Positions 10,509 to 22,800 of a DNA stretch of 64,000 nt are shown here, one piece after another. Numbering within the stretch: position 1 is the stretch's first letter; each line of letters begins with the position of its first letter. A program made the translations under genes and the position numbers. The notes beneath the pieces are model-generated. The model saw only the letters and a program-made list of their open reading frames with translations. It searched no databases and was not told the DNA's origin. The stretch comes from Rhipidocladum racemiflorum (Eukaryota; Streptophyta; Magnoliopsida; Poales; Poaceae), in NCBI GenBank assembly GCA_036346355.1, contig CM070577.1, forward strand, positions 81,366,509-81,430,508, written 5' to 3'.

Positions 10509-12690
10509 ATGGCTTCCTTCATCCACGTCGGTGCACCTGCGCCGGGGGGGCTGGATTCGCTTCGGCACCCTCGACTTCATCGTCACCACCACGGGAGAGC
10601 TTGTGCTCATCCCCGCCGCCATCCATGACCGGGCCCCCTCCGGGGGTCTGAGCGTGGTCTCCGCCTCGAGGCCTCTGCGCAGGCCTCAATGACGGAGCAA
10701 TGGGCGGCGGCCTCCCCTTCCACGGATTCTCGGCTCGTGGCAATGACCGGCTACATGCCGTCCACCATCCACGATCTGCTCGAGGATTCCTCCAGCCGCG
10801 GCTCCAGCTCTGGTAAGGAACACACTCCCCGCAGGTTGCACTCTCGAGAGTGCAACATGGCGGGCGTGACGGACACCGCCTTCACTCCCCCAACTCCCGA
10901 CGCTCTCCTCCCACGCACCGAAGCACAGGAGGATGAGCACCAGTGCGAGAGCTTCGCGCGCCACCAAGCTCGACGCGATGAGCTCCAGCAGCAACGCGAA
11001 GAGCTTGAGGCCCGCAGGGCCGAGCTCGACAAGCTCCAAGCAGACCTGGAGCAACATCAGCTCGATCCCCCAACTCTGTCTGGTGCGCGCGCGTGCGCGC
11101 CAAGTACACCACCAGCTCGCTGATGGATCGGACAGCCTCCCGTTCTTCCCCCACGCGAGCCAAAACATCGCCGCAGCTGCGATGCTGCTCCGTGGGCTCC
11201 CCGAGCCAACGGACCCGGAGGCTAAGGTCACGTACCAGAACCTCCGGGGGCTGATGGAGCGTGCTGCTGTTCAGCACGCACAGGGCTCCGGCTCTCACCA
11301 CTCGGGCGCAACCTCGAGCCGCCCGGGTCGCCCGTCCTCGCGGGACCAGCAGGACCCGGCGAAGATGGTGTCGCAGCACGAGCGACCCCAGGCCTTGCGC
11401 ACCCCGGTGCGCTTCCGTCTGGGGGACAACCGTGACATCCGCGCCACCCTCGAAGCAAGAAGGAAAGCTGCCGACGCGGCGTCCCGTTCACAGGTTGCGG
11501 ACAGCGGAAGACGTGACCACCGTGGTCCGGGCCCTGACGGCCCAGGACCGCGGGCGTTCGCTCGCGCCATCCGCAACGTGGACTTCCTGGCCAGGTTCCG
11601 GGTCCCGACTAACATAGCCAAGTACACAGGGGAGACAAACCCTAGTGTCTGGCTGGAAGATTACTGGCTCGCCTGCCGGGCGGGAGGAGCGGTTGACGAT
11701 CTCTTCATCATCCAGTACCTCCCCATCTACCTTGCGGAATCTGCTCGAGCCTGGCTCGAGTATCTGCCCGGTGACACCATCGGGAGTTGGGCGGACCTGA
11801 CGGATCTTTTCGTCAGGAATTTCCAGGGCACTTACAAATGCCCCGAGAATTCTTGGGACCTGAAGAGCTGCAAACAGCAGCCGGGAGAGACACTCCGGGA
11901 CTACATCCGACGCTTCTCCCAACAGTGCAACGAGCTCCCCGATATCCGCACCACCTGTGAGGCCTTGGTGCACAAGTTGGGCTGCGCTAAGCCCAGAACC
12001 ACCAAGGAGCTCCTCGATATCGCCACCAACCATGCCTCCGATGAGGAGGCGGTGGGGGCCATATTCGACAAGAAGAAGGCCAACCAAGCACCCGGCTCCG
12101 AAGCTGGAGCCGCCTCCGACCGCCCCGACAAACGGAAGCGGAAGGGGAAGCAAGGCCGTGAGGGCCGCATGGTCGCTGCCGCCGACCGTTCTGCTAAGCA
12201 GCAGGTCCGGCAGGGACCCGACCACTTCAAAAAGCTGATGGATAGTCCGTGCCCGAACCACGCTTATCCTGTCAAGCACAAGTACTGGGACTGCGAGGTC
12301 CTGAAGTGCTTCCTTTCTGGAAACCCCACGACATCACGGGGGAAGGAAAAGAAGCGGGACCCGGCGCCAGATGCCAGGGCAAAGGGGGAGGAGGCGAACG
12401 ACGAGTTCCCACAGCTCGACGGCTGCCTCATGATCTTCGAAGGGGTAGCATGCTACGACGATAAACGCCGATCGAAGCTTGCCTACCGCGAGGTCCACAT
12501 GGTGACCCCCGCCGTGCCCACTTACTTACGGTGGTCGAAATCCCCGATCACGTTCGACTGGACTGACCACCTCGATCGCGTCCCATATCCAGGACGCTAC
12601 CCACTCGTCATCGATCCCATCGTCGGAACGAAGCGCCTGACCAACGTGCTGATGGACGGTGGGAGCGGCCTCAACATCCTCTACGTTTAG
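10509..12690 (+). pseudogene. gag: gag of element B (broken), ending in the protease active site
   Basis: Coding sequence probably starts at the ATG at 10509 and shifts frame at least three times: near the G run at 10545-10551, between about 10624 and 10689, and in the GCGCGC-rich stretch about 11085-11100. From 10933 the frame is open to 12690. Recognisable parts are a Glu/Gln-rich coiled coil (10960-11070), the retrotransposon gag/capsid domain (about 11570-12070; motifs IAKYTGETNPSVWLEDYW and ARAWLEYLPGDTIGSW), a basic linker, and a Cys/His segment CPNHAYPVKHKYWDC (12249-12293). The pepsin-like protease motif MDGGSGLNILY appears just before the TAG at 12688. The polyprotein would form the particle core and start of the protease; it cannot be made whole from this copy. 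Confidence 0.8.
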
Positions 12691-15600
12691 ACCCTCGATG
12701 CCCTGGGGGTCCCTCGCTCGAGTCTTTGACCGAGCAAGGCGCCTTTCCACGGTGTCATCCCTGGCCGACAGGCCTATCCGCTCGGGCAGGTCGACCTGCC
12801 CATTACCTTCGGGAGCCCGGGAAATTTCTGCACCGAAAACCTCACCTTTGAGGTTGTAGAATTCCCCAGCTCCTACCACGCCATCCTGGGGAGGCCGTGC
12901 TACGCCAAGTTCATGGCGATCCCCAATTATACTTACCTTAAGCTAAAGATGCCGGGGCCAAAAGAATTCATCACCATGGCCTCGTCTTTCCAGCTCGCCT
13001 ACAACTGCGAGCAAAGCAGTTGCAAGCTAGCATCGGCGGTCATCGCGTCCGCCGAGCTCGCCGACATCCAGGGAAAGGTCCCCGGATCCTCGCCCGATTC
13101 CAGCAAGTCAGGGCCAAGCTCCTTCAAGTCCGCGGAGGACATAAAGGAGGTCACGGTTGATCCTCAGGATCCCGCCAAGACGGTGCGGGTCGGAGCCACG
13201 CTCCCCGCCAAATAGGAAAGCGTGCTCGTCGACTTCCTTCGAGCAAACCGGGACGTCTTCGCGTGGACGCCTTCGGACATGCCCGGGATCCCGAGAGAAG
13301 TCGCCGAGCACACCTTGAACATCCGACCGGGCTCCAGGCCGATCGCTCAGCGCCTGCGCCTTTTCGACGAAGAAAAGCGCAAGGCCATCGGGGAACAAAT
13401 TGCCAAGTTCTTAGCTGCCGGGTTTATAAGGGAAGTACACCACCCCGAGTGGCTCGCCAATCCCGTCCTTGTAAAAAAGAAATCCGGGCAATGGAGAATT
13501 TGCGTTGATTACACGAGCCTGAATAAGGCGTGTCCCAAAGACCCGTTTCCATTGCCCCGCATCGACCAAGTAGTGGACTCCACCGACGGGTGTGAGTCCC
13601 TCTTTTCTGGATGCCTACTCGGGCTATCACCAGCTCGCGATGAAGGAGTACGACCAGCTCCCGACCTCCTTCATCACCCCACATGGCTTGTTTTGTTACG
13701 TAACGATGCCATTTGGTCTGAAAAATGCGGAAGCTACATACCATCGGTGTATGCAGACGTGTTTTTCCGACCAAATAGGCCGTAACATCGTGGCATACAT
13801 CGACGACATCGTTGTCAAGACCAGGAAGGCCGACGACCTCGTCACCGACTTGGAGGAGACTTTTGCGAACCTTTGGAGGTTCTGCATAAAGCTCAACCCC
13901 GAGAAGTGCGTTTTCGGGGTCCCGAAGGGAAAGTTGCTCGACTTCATCGTCTCCGAACGCGGCATCGAAGCCAACCGCGAGAAGATCTCCGCCATCATAA
14001 AGATGGGGCCAATCGACAACCTGAAGGGAGTCCAAAGGCTGACGGGGTGCCTCGCAGCCCTAAGTCGTTTCGGGTCTCGCCTCGGCGAGCGTGGAATGCC
14101 ACTCTACAAGCTGTTGAAGAAATGCGATCGCTTCGTCTGGACGCAAGAAGCTCAGGAGGCCCTCAGTCGACTGAAGGCTTTCCTGACTTCGCCTCTGGTG
14201 CTGGTCGCCCCGACGCTGTGGGAACCTTTGCTCCTCTACATCGCCGCCACGACCCTAGTCGTCAGCGCGGCACTCGTCGTAGAGCGAGCCGAGGAAGGCT
14301 GTGTGCTCAAGGTGCAAAGGCCAGTATACTTCATCAGCGAAGTACTCTCTGAGACAAAGACCCGGTACCCGCAAATACAGAAGCTGCTGTACGCGGTGCT
14401 CATCGCAAAGAGGAAGCTGGTCCACTACTTCGACCGACACCCAGTCTCGGTGGTGACTTCCTCACCACTCGACGAGATCGTCCACAACCGTGACGCCACG
14501 GGGAGGATAGCCAAATGGGCACTTGAGCTCAACAGCCTCGACATATCATACGTCCCAAGGACGGCGATCAAGTCGCAGGTCCTGGCCAACTTCGTTGCCG
14601 AGTGGACCGAAGCTCAAGCTCCGCCGACGATGGAAGACCCAGAGTACTGGATGATGTACTTCGACGGGTCCTACATCAAGAACGGAGCAGGGGCGGGAGT
14701 CGTCATCATCTCCCCGCTCGGCAACAAGCTTCAGTACACCATCCGACTGCTCTTCGACGCAACCAACAATGTCGCCGAGTACGAGGCCTTGGTCAACGGT
14801 CTCCGGATCGCTGCTGACCTCGGTGCCTGATGACTCTACGTTCGCGGCGACTCCAAGCTCGTTGTCGACCAAGTAATGAAGGCCACGGAGCCTTGCGACG
14901 CTCACATGGCGGCCTATTGCATGGAAGTGCGCAAGCTCGAGGAAAGGTTCAAGGGTTTCGAGCTTCACCATAGCTACAGACGCAACAACAGCGAAGCCGA
15001 CGCGCTTGCCAACCTCGCCTCCAGCAGGGGACCGGTCCCTCCCGGGATCTTCGTCTCCGATCTCCACAAGCCATCCATCCGGTTGGAACCAACAGTCGAG
15101 AGCGCGTCCGACCCGCTGAAGGCGACCGCCCCGACCACCGAGCAGTCGGGCTCGGGCCCGCCTGGGTCAAACCGAAGCGTGCTCGCCGTCGACTCCGACT
15201 GGAGGGAGCCCTTCCTCGCCCGGTTGGCGGACGGATCGCTCCCCGCTGACCCAACCGAGGCCCGGTGCCTCGCTCGAAGGGCGAGATCCTTCGTCCTGGT
15301 CGAGAAAGAGCTCTACAAAGGAAGCCTTTCCAGGGTTCTCCAGAGATGCATATCGGCCGACCAAGGGAAGGAATTGCTGATCGACATCCACGGTGGCATC
15401 TGCGGCCACCACGTTGCGCCACGGTCCCTAGTAGGAAAGGCCTTCCAACAGGGCTTCTACTGGCCGACCGCCGTGGCCGACGCCGAGCAGATCGTACGCA
15501 CCTGCGAAGGATGTCAGTTCTTCGCTCGGCAGATGCATCTCCTGACGCAGGCTCTACAGACAATCCCCATCACCTGGCCGTTCGCGGTCTGGGGACTTGA

Positions 15601-16435
15601 TCTGGTCGGACCCTTCAGGAAGGCGCCCGGGGATTTTACTCATCTGCTCGTCGCAGTGGATAAGTTCACCAAATGGATAGAGGCAAAGCCGCTAGCAACC
15701 ATCACCTCGGCGCAAGCGGCGAACTTCTTCCACGACATCGTCTACCGATTCGGAGTCCCCAACTCCATCATCACCGACAACGGAACACAATTCACAGGGA
15801 AGGAATTCCTCGAGTTTTGCAACGACTTCAACATCCGCGTCGACTGGGCAGCAGTAGCGTATCCCCTTGCTAACGGCCAGGCAGAACGAGCAAATGGCAT
15901 GATTCTCTAAGGGCTAAAGCCGCAAACCTTCAGTCAACTGAAGACATTCGCAGGACGATGGGCGGCCGAGCTGCCCTCTGTTCTTTGGAGCCTGCGGACC
16001 ACGCCGACCAGGTCGACCGGGTTCACGCCGTTCTTCCTGGTATTCAGGGCAGAAGCTGTTCTCCCGACCGACCTGGAATACGGCGCTCCAAGACTTCGAG
16101 CCTACGACGAGACTCGGGGGCTCGAAGCGCAGCAAGACGCCATCGACCAGCTAGACGAACTACGTGACGTCGCCACCCTGTGATCCGCAAAGTATCAACA
16201 GACCCTTCGGCGGTACCACAGTCGCCAAGTTCGCAGCCGGTCCTTCGGCGTCGGTGACTTGGTCCTACGCCAAGTCCAGCCCAGCAAAGACAAACACAAG
16301 CTTTCTCCGCCATGGGAAGGTCCCTTCACCATCTTGGAAATCCTTCGACCCGGCACCTTCCGTCTGAAGGATGCCGAGGGCAACGTTATCCCCAACGCTT
16401 GGAACATAGAAAAACTAAGGAAATTTTATCCTTAG
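12691..16435 (+). pseudogene. pol: pol of element B: protease, RT, RNase H, Tat-type second RNase H, integrase (broken)
   Basis: Continues in the gag frame. Protease remainder: 12691-12900 (ILGRP, 12885-12899). Reverse transcriptase: about 13230-14100, with AYSGYHQLAMKEYDQ, PFGLKNAEATY and the catalytic YIDD (13796-13807). RNase H follows. A second RNase H of the archaeal-like Tat type (MYFDGSYIKNGAGAG, about 14653) is diagnostic for the Tat lineage. The integrase has a His/Cys finger (about 15388-15512), the first catalytic Asp in LDLVGPF and the second in ITDNGTQF. The C-terminal part ends at TAG 16433. Lesions: TGA 12727, TAG 13213, a one-base shift near 13596-13604, double TGA 14828/14831, TAA 15908, TGA 16181. 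Most are CGA, CAA or CAG changed by C to T. RT and integrase active-site residues survive, but no full product is possible. Confidence 0.88.
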
Positions 16436-17783
16436 ACAATTTGTTTCTACTGTTGTATTGCTCGAGATGTTTTCAGTTCGAGGAGCTTGTAGCCGCTCAG
16501 TGGCTCCTCCTCATAGTAATGCTCTCAACCCAACGTCCCAGCGGCTACGGTTGCGAAGTAGCGTTTCGCGGTAGAAGAAGACGCTCGAGAAGGGCGACCT
16601 CCAAGCCGGTCGGGAATACTCCATTCCCGCAAAGTGAACGGTCTAAGTGAGATCTGTCTTCGTTTCCTTCAAGCACGATAAACCTGGCAACCTACGCCTG
16701 AGCAACCCCACGGTTCTCACAGCTATGGTCGCCAGGTGCCTATCACAACGAGAAACGCTAAGGCAGACGAAAGCCAGCACCTAGCCTAGGCCAGTCAGCC
16801 AAAAGTCACTTGCGCAACATGCAGAAAGTCCTTTGCATAAGTTTCGTTGCGCTAAGAAACCGGATCTCGACCGCTTTTCTTTGTGCGCACCTGGGTAGGA
16901 AATCTGACCAACTTTCGGAACTCTCCTCGACGGTAACCCTCTCAACCCAAACGCTACGGCCTACGCCCCCGTGGCTACGGTCACAAAGTAGTGCATCGTG
17001 GAAGAAGGAAGTGCCCTAGCAGAGTAGTCCGAGGCCGGACCGGAATGTCCTCTTCCCACGCGAGCGCAAGAAGGATAGCCGCTCCCCGCGCTTACATGAG
17101 CCGGTGACCCGATTAACCCTTGGATTCCACCCAACGATAACCATCTCGACTCAGACGTTACGACCTACGCCCCGGCGGCTACAGTTCCGAAGTAACGTTC
17201 TGCGAAAGAAGGAAGTGCCTGAGAGGCGGCGATCCTTGGCTAAATCGAGAATACCCATCCCTCGCGCGAGCCATCGGAGCACTTCGCACCCGAGCAGCCC
17301 ACTTTCTTTCGCACCTCGCTCATTGCAAAGGTCGAAGCACAAGAGCCCTAATGCGTTGCTTGCTAAAATCGTTTCACTGCAAAGTGAAATGGTCTAACAT
17401 GATCTCTACCCCTAGTGGAGAGCATCCCGCGTTGGCGTCCGCCGGGCGATCCTTCGAGGGGTGGTCCATGACAGGACCACAAGCTCGACGGCTCCCGCTG
17501 AACCTAGGCAACCCTGCGACTAGCAGTGTCAGCATTGGGGAAAGGAAGACGGCAACAACCCAGCCACAACAACGTCGACCTGCGCTCGGGGACCTTACGA
17601 GGTTCCTAGCGGCTACGGGAAGCAAGAAGCGTCTGTTGAAGCAAGTATTATCACCCGTTCCCATTCATCAAGACAAGTACAAAGATGTCCAGCCGACAGC
17701 CACTTAAAAACCAAAAAGACACCAAAACACAAAAACAAAGGGCGACGACGGGGCGAGCTCGAAAAGCTCCCAGGTGTGCATCC
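16436..17783 (+). repeat. Spacer of element B with three diverged copies of a roughly 75-bp module
   Basis: No protein is supported here. A module of the form 'ctcaaccca.acg...ccggcggctacggtt.cgaagtagcgtt..gcg..agaagga' recurs at about 16526-16600, 16940-17015 and 17147-17220. It is surrounded by less similar sequence that also recurs (gcaaagtgaa...ggtctaa at 16628 and 17380). The copies may be duplicated untranslated region. This stretch lies between the end of pol and the 3' end of the antisense ORF. Confidence 0.55.
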
Positions 17784-18734
17784 CTAGGCGTCACCCTCAT
17801 AGTCATCGTTGTCGTCATCTCTCTCGAAGGACGCGCCCAGGGCCTCCACGCGCAGCCGCTGCGCCAGTATCTCCGCCGCCATCCGAACGCCCGGCCGGGC
17901 GCGGCCCGCGTCCCCCTCGGGCCCGTCCACAATCGCCATCGGGTCGAAGGAGGCGTTGTGGCTGGCGCATTGAGCCAGCACGTGCTCCGCCACCACAAGC
18001 GCGGTGTCCCGCCCCTCGCGGACCGAGCGCTGGTGGAGAGTGCGGGGCAGTGCAGCCAAGGCCCCGGCCGCCTGGACGAACCCAAGAGCGTACTACGCCG
18101 CAACAGGCTCCGAGGGCTCCTCCAGCCACACGTTTAGTGGCGCCAGGGCCCTGGCCATGCCCTCGAAGGCAGGGCGAAGCACAGCGGCGAGCTCCTGGTG
18201 CGTCGAGGAGAGCTCCGCCTCGGCCGCCTCAGCACGAGCCCGCTGGGCCAGCGCTTCCGCTTCGCGAGCACTAACGACCTCGGCCTGGGAAGTCAAGGTG
18301 GCCTCGAGCCTCTTCAGCGCGTCCATCAGGGCGGACGTCCGCAACCTTATTTCGGAAGGGCCGCCCAGGGTGGACGGAACGGCATGGGCGGTGGCGCCTG
18401 GAGCATCCGCTCCCCCCACCACGGCCGCGGCGGCCAACGAAGGTGCCGCTGGCGTTGAACGAACGCCCGAGCCGGAAGCACTAAAGAAGGCAAGAAAAAT
18501 GACCCAGAGTCAGAAAAAGAGCCGAAGTTCAACCCAAAAACCGACGACGGAAACTCACCCCAGAGGCGGATCTCAAGACGCGGAAGGAGGGCGAAGCGGC
18601 AGCTCGCCCGCCGCGCGGCCAGAGGCCACGGCGTCGGTACGGGGTCGTTGACGGTCCGAGCCCAGCAGGTTCGCAGGTGCAGGGCGCTTCCCGCCCCCGC
18701 GGCCGCCCCCGACATCGTCGCCTCCGCTCGCCAT
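17784..18734 (-). pseudogene. Shortened antisense ORF of element B (two exons, coiled-coil protein)
   Basis: Read on the minus strand. Exon 1 starts at ATG 18734 (MASGGDDVGGGRGGGKRP...) and ends at a donor about 18559 (GG|gtgag). The intron ends at a cttctttag acceptor near 18482. Exon 2 encodes a Ser/Ala-rich start, an Ala/Glu coiled coil (about residues 120-180; REAEALAQRARAEAAEAEL), then ALPRTLHQRSVREGRDTA and an acidic C-terminus (DDDNDDYEGDA, stop 17784). Two premature stops break it: TGA in exon 1 near 18573 and TAG at 18093. It occupies the same place as the Transposase_28-type ORF of element A but lacks that N-terminal domain. The coiled-coil exon resembles the C-terminal exon expected for the full-length antisense gene. 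Function unknown. Confidence 0.6.
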
Positions 18735-19196
18735 CTACGCTCAAGAGGAGAAGGATGCCGAAGCGAGAAGGAAACAGAAGCAAAAGAAGCAGCATGTGGG
18801 AGGCGACGGTGGAAACCGTTCACGCCCCCCCCCGTTTTACAGACGGGTGCGAAAAACAGAACAGCAGAATTCGGACGGCCACTTTGTCGATCGAGGAGGC
18901 GCGTCACCCTGCACCCGCGGCTTCACATTTAATTCGAAATGCGACGGCAGAAACCGAGGCAACGTCGCCTCGGAACAACCGCCACAACTCATCCGCCCCG
19001 ACCACCGGATCTACCGCACCGCAGTTACCTGGAGGGAGAAGGCAGAGGCCCACTGGGTTGTCCAGGCACCTGGGCAGCGAAAAGCCTAAGCGGTGGGCCC
19101 CTTACGAAGCGGACGACCTCAGCTTCCAACGAGGGCGCCCCAATGACCAAGGCCCAAGGCAACTGTTCAAGTGCGCCTCACATCCGCTTGATTGGT

Positions 19197-19280
19197 CCAA
19201 CTCCGACCGGGAAACCCGACCGGCTCTCCGACCCGCTCGGGGGCTCGGCTACACCCGTCGGGTGTGCTCGCGTGCACCCC
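19197..19280 (+). repeat. Single G-rich pre-LTR module of element B at the deletion junction
   Basis: This copy (gaccggctctccgacccgctcgggggctcggctacacccgtcgggtgtgctcgcg) matches the tandem modules at 6641-7153 of element A. It stops at about 19280, where the reverse Tekay-type LTR begins with aagatacagcc. The lost DNA should have included any remaining modules and the 3' LTR. Confidence 0.75.
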
Positions 19281-19819
19281 AAGATACAGCCAAACACCAC
19301 AAAGGCGAGTGATCATAACAAAGCCTTTCAGATATGGCTAACTATCCAAGTGAACCTTACCAGTTTTTGCCATACACCATCCCTTCCCTTAACAGAGGCG
19401 AAGTATGGGACCAACATACCGTTGGACGGGTACCATGCCGTAGCCTTGGTACGCTCCCCATTCAAGCTACACAAAAGGTGTAGTTGACACCCGAGGTATC
19501 ACATGCAAGTTATTAGTAACTTACTCAACTAGGACCATCCCACTCCAGTCATGTGGTTACACGATTGACTCAGTTCAAAGGCTTGCAAGGTTAAGTCCTT
19601 AAGGTGACCAGGGCAAGACTACCCGAAGAACCAAGTCATCATTCCCGGTGCCACATCAGGCCCACCAGATCATTCTTGCCACATGCCCCGGTCCAAATCT
19701 ATTTATCAAACCCTAGTTGATTACCATGCACCACGTGCTGTCAACATCATCGTTAAGAACACATGACACTTTTCCAAAACTGGTTCCATATCTCATTAAG
19801 TCCAAAACATTTCACGTGG
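19281..19819 (-). mobile_element. Reverse Tekay-type LTR, left piece (truncated)
   Basis: From aagatacagccaaacaccac the sequence aligns closely with 45243-45790 of the complete reverse solo LTR. The first roughly 730 bp of the LTR are missing at the join with element B. The piece ends with CGTGG (19815-19819), the left target duplication of the inserted forward solo LTR; the LTR resumes at 24471 with the second CGTGG. Confidence 0.75.
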
Positions 19820-22800
19820 TGTAACATCCCAAAAATTGGGTTTTCAAAAATTTTTGGTTTAGTTTAGCTTCCCAAAAATTTCCGTCGATTTTCTCGCATT
19901 TATAAAGCTTGGTTTGAATTTTCTAAAAGCTAAAACAATTTAATTTGATTATTCTAAACCTCAAATAAAATAAATTTTATTTTATTTGGATTCCTTGTGC
20001 TTCAAGAAATTTTCCTGTAATTTCTGAGATTTTTCGGAGCTCGTTTGCTATTTATTGGATCTATTCGAATTTGATTTGAATTAAGCCCTTTTATTGAAAT
20101 TAATTAATTATTTGGAAAAGTTTAAATAAAGTTTTCTTGAAAATATTTTATTTGAGTTTAAAATATCTCAAAATATTTTTTAGAATTTTTCTAGAATTTT
20201 TCGGGTATTTTTATTGCCTAAAATGATTTATTCGGGATCGATTTGTATTAAGCCCTTTTATTGAAATTAATTAATTATTTGGAAAAGTTTATATAAATTT
20301 TATCTGAAAATATTTTATTTAAGTTCAAAATATCTCAAAATATTTTCTAGAATTTTTTTAGAATTTTTCGGGTATTTTTATTGCTTCAAATGATTTATTT
20401 GAATTTTCGGAATCGTTTTTATTCGAAAATGCCACGTGTCGCCACCACAGCGCCCCACGTCAGCCCAGTCCGAGCCACGCACGGAAGGTACTCGTATAAA
20501 TGCCTACAAGGCCCGTTTTTGCTCCAAACGCGTCAAAATTTTTTTTGCTTGACCTAGCCGCCACCCCTAACCCTTGTATACCTCCCACACGTCCCCTAGA
20601 CCTCAGATGAATTTTCTAAAATTCCAAAACCATCCAATGTCGCCCGAACGTCGCCCGACGACGGCCGAACTTTGGAGCTGCGTCCCGGGCAGCTCGTCGA
20701 CTATTTTCGAGATCCATCTTCGCCATGGTGTGCCACAAGGTACCATATACTTGCTGTCCAAAATTCAGCCAATTTGGCCCAAGGGGTCAAAAGTTATGGC
20801 CGTTTCAATCTCGAATCTTGCCGAGGCCATAACTCCCTCAATTTATCGAGTTTGACCGTGAAATTTTTTGTGTAGACTCCTGGGGATGTCCTCTACGTGA
20901 TGCACATCTTGCCCCACGGTTTTTACCTCTGGATTTGGTGCAGCAAAATCTTTTCTCCAATCAGATTGCAAACAGACTGCGTTTCAGACAGCGGCAAACT
21001 TCCTCGCGCGTTCCCCGTTGTTCCAGAAGGTATTTCTTCAAGCCACCTGCGTCACGGTGTGCCTCTTGGTCCCATATAGCTCTCGGTCAAATTTTGTTAA
21101 GTTCCGATCATTATTCTAGAAGTTATGGCAGTCCAAAATTTTGATCCGAAACCCGTTAATCGGCAGTTTGTGATTAATCCGGAAGGGCGCCGCAAAATCT
21201 GCCTATACCGTTGAGTTCGTCTCTTCGCGTTCTACGCAGTAGACATTCTCCCTTTGCCATCCCATCCTCTGGAATTTTTTTTATATATTTAGGCCGCCGT
21301 TTGCCGTCGCCGCGCGTCGCATTTTGACGCCGGCTATTTTGGTTCGCTCCGGCCGTGTTGTCGCGTCCGGTGGGTCGCCCTTACTGTTTTGGTCCATCAT
21401 TAAGGTTCTTTTGGCCTCCGTTTGCCGTCGGAGCCGATTCCGGCCTTAAACCGTCGTTTTTCAACCTAGCCCGTGCCGCCGGTTCGCGCACCGGTTAGCC
21501 GTCCTTGGTAGCGTTTTGTCGCGGCCGTGTCGTTGTACCGACGGTCGCTACTTCGCTTCATGAGTATCCTATCATTGTTTAACCTCTGCCGATAACGTTC
21601 GCCGTTAACGATCTACCGTTAACGCTCCGGTGCGCGTTCCTCCGTTACATTGCCGGTGCGCCTGCGTTAACGCTCCTCCATTAACGCTTCCCGTTAATGT
21701 TCCTCCGTTAACGCTTTGCCGCACGTTTCACAATGCGCTCGTCGTTAACGTTCCATCGTTAACATCCCGTTAACGTTCGCCGGTGCGTTTCGTTAACGCT
21801 CGCCGTTAACGTTTTCGTCGTTAACGTTCCTCCGTTAACGTTTTGCCGGTGCGTTTCACCGCACGCTCTGCTGCGCGCCTCCGTTAACGCTTCCCGGTGC
21901 GTTCCTCATGCGCTTCGCTGCGTGCGCATCGTTAACGTTCCTCCGTTAACGTTTTGCCTTTAACGTTTCACCGTTAACTCTCTGTCGTTAACGCTCCGTC
22001 GTTAACATTCCACCGTTAACGTTTCGCCGTTAACGTTCCATCGTTAACGATTCATCGTTAACGCTTGGCTCTCTTCGCTTCGTTGTCATCGCATGCGTGC
22101 ATTCTTGCACAAACCCTAGTGCGATGCCTTCACCTGTTCTATCATCATGATGTGAGCCTAGTCTCATCATCATATCATCTTCAAAGCCGAATCAAAACCC
22201 TAACCTAAGACCGGTTCGATGAACTAAGTTTATCGTGAGCCGCGTTGTTATCTTTGCAATCTTTTCCGTTGTTTCAATCGTGGTAAGACACTTGTCTTGT
22301 CTTATCCCTGAAAACCTAATCTGCCATTAATCGAGAATTCCTTCGTGGACTTGGTCGATAGACCATTGGCCATCTGTCATACCCCTGTGCCCGATCTATC
22401 CGTCTCTCTTTTGTTTGACTGTGTTCGTTCGGTCAACAAAAGTCAACATTCGAGAATCAGTTTAGTTCACTGTGAACTAACATATCCTTATGGACCCGAT
22501 CTATAGATCGAGAGCCCATATGTCGCTATCTGTTCAATCAAGATAATAACTTTGGAAGAAATATTCTTCGGAATATTATTCTTCCGAAAGCCCATCGCCT
22601 CTTGTCCAATCTTCGATCCAATCCTTTCAAGTTCCTAATTTTATCCCAGCCATTGTGCCCAATGCTGTTTATTCTTATTTGGAGTTTTACTTGATTTGTC
22701 GTTTGAATGTGTTGTATTTGCTTCTTCTTTAATCGTTAAACGTGTCGTCCGGAAGTCGTTCGAACGAGCTGAGGATCGAGAAAGTGGAAGTTGAAGCTCG

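Larger units (their letters stand above)
9584..19280 (+). mobile_element. Element B: decayed Tat-lineage gypsy retrotransposon lacking its 3' LTR
   Basis: Order of parts: 5' LTR (9584-10448), primer binding site, gag, protease, reverse transcriptase, RNase H, a second RNase H of the Tat type, integrase, a repeat-rich spacer, an antisense ORF and one copy of the G-rich pre-LTR module (19210-19277). The sequence then passes abruptly into a reverse Tekay-type LTR at about 19281, with a few shared bases at the join. The 3' LTR is therefore deleted and no second copy of the left flank (ATGAC, 9579-9583) can be sought. All coding parts carry stops or frameshifts. Confidence 0.85.
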
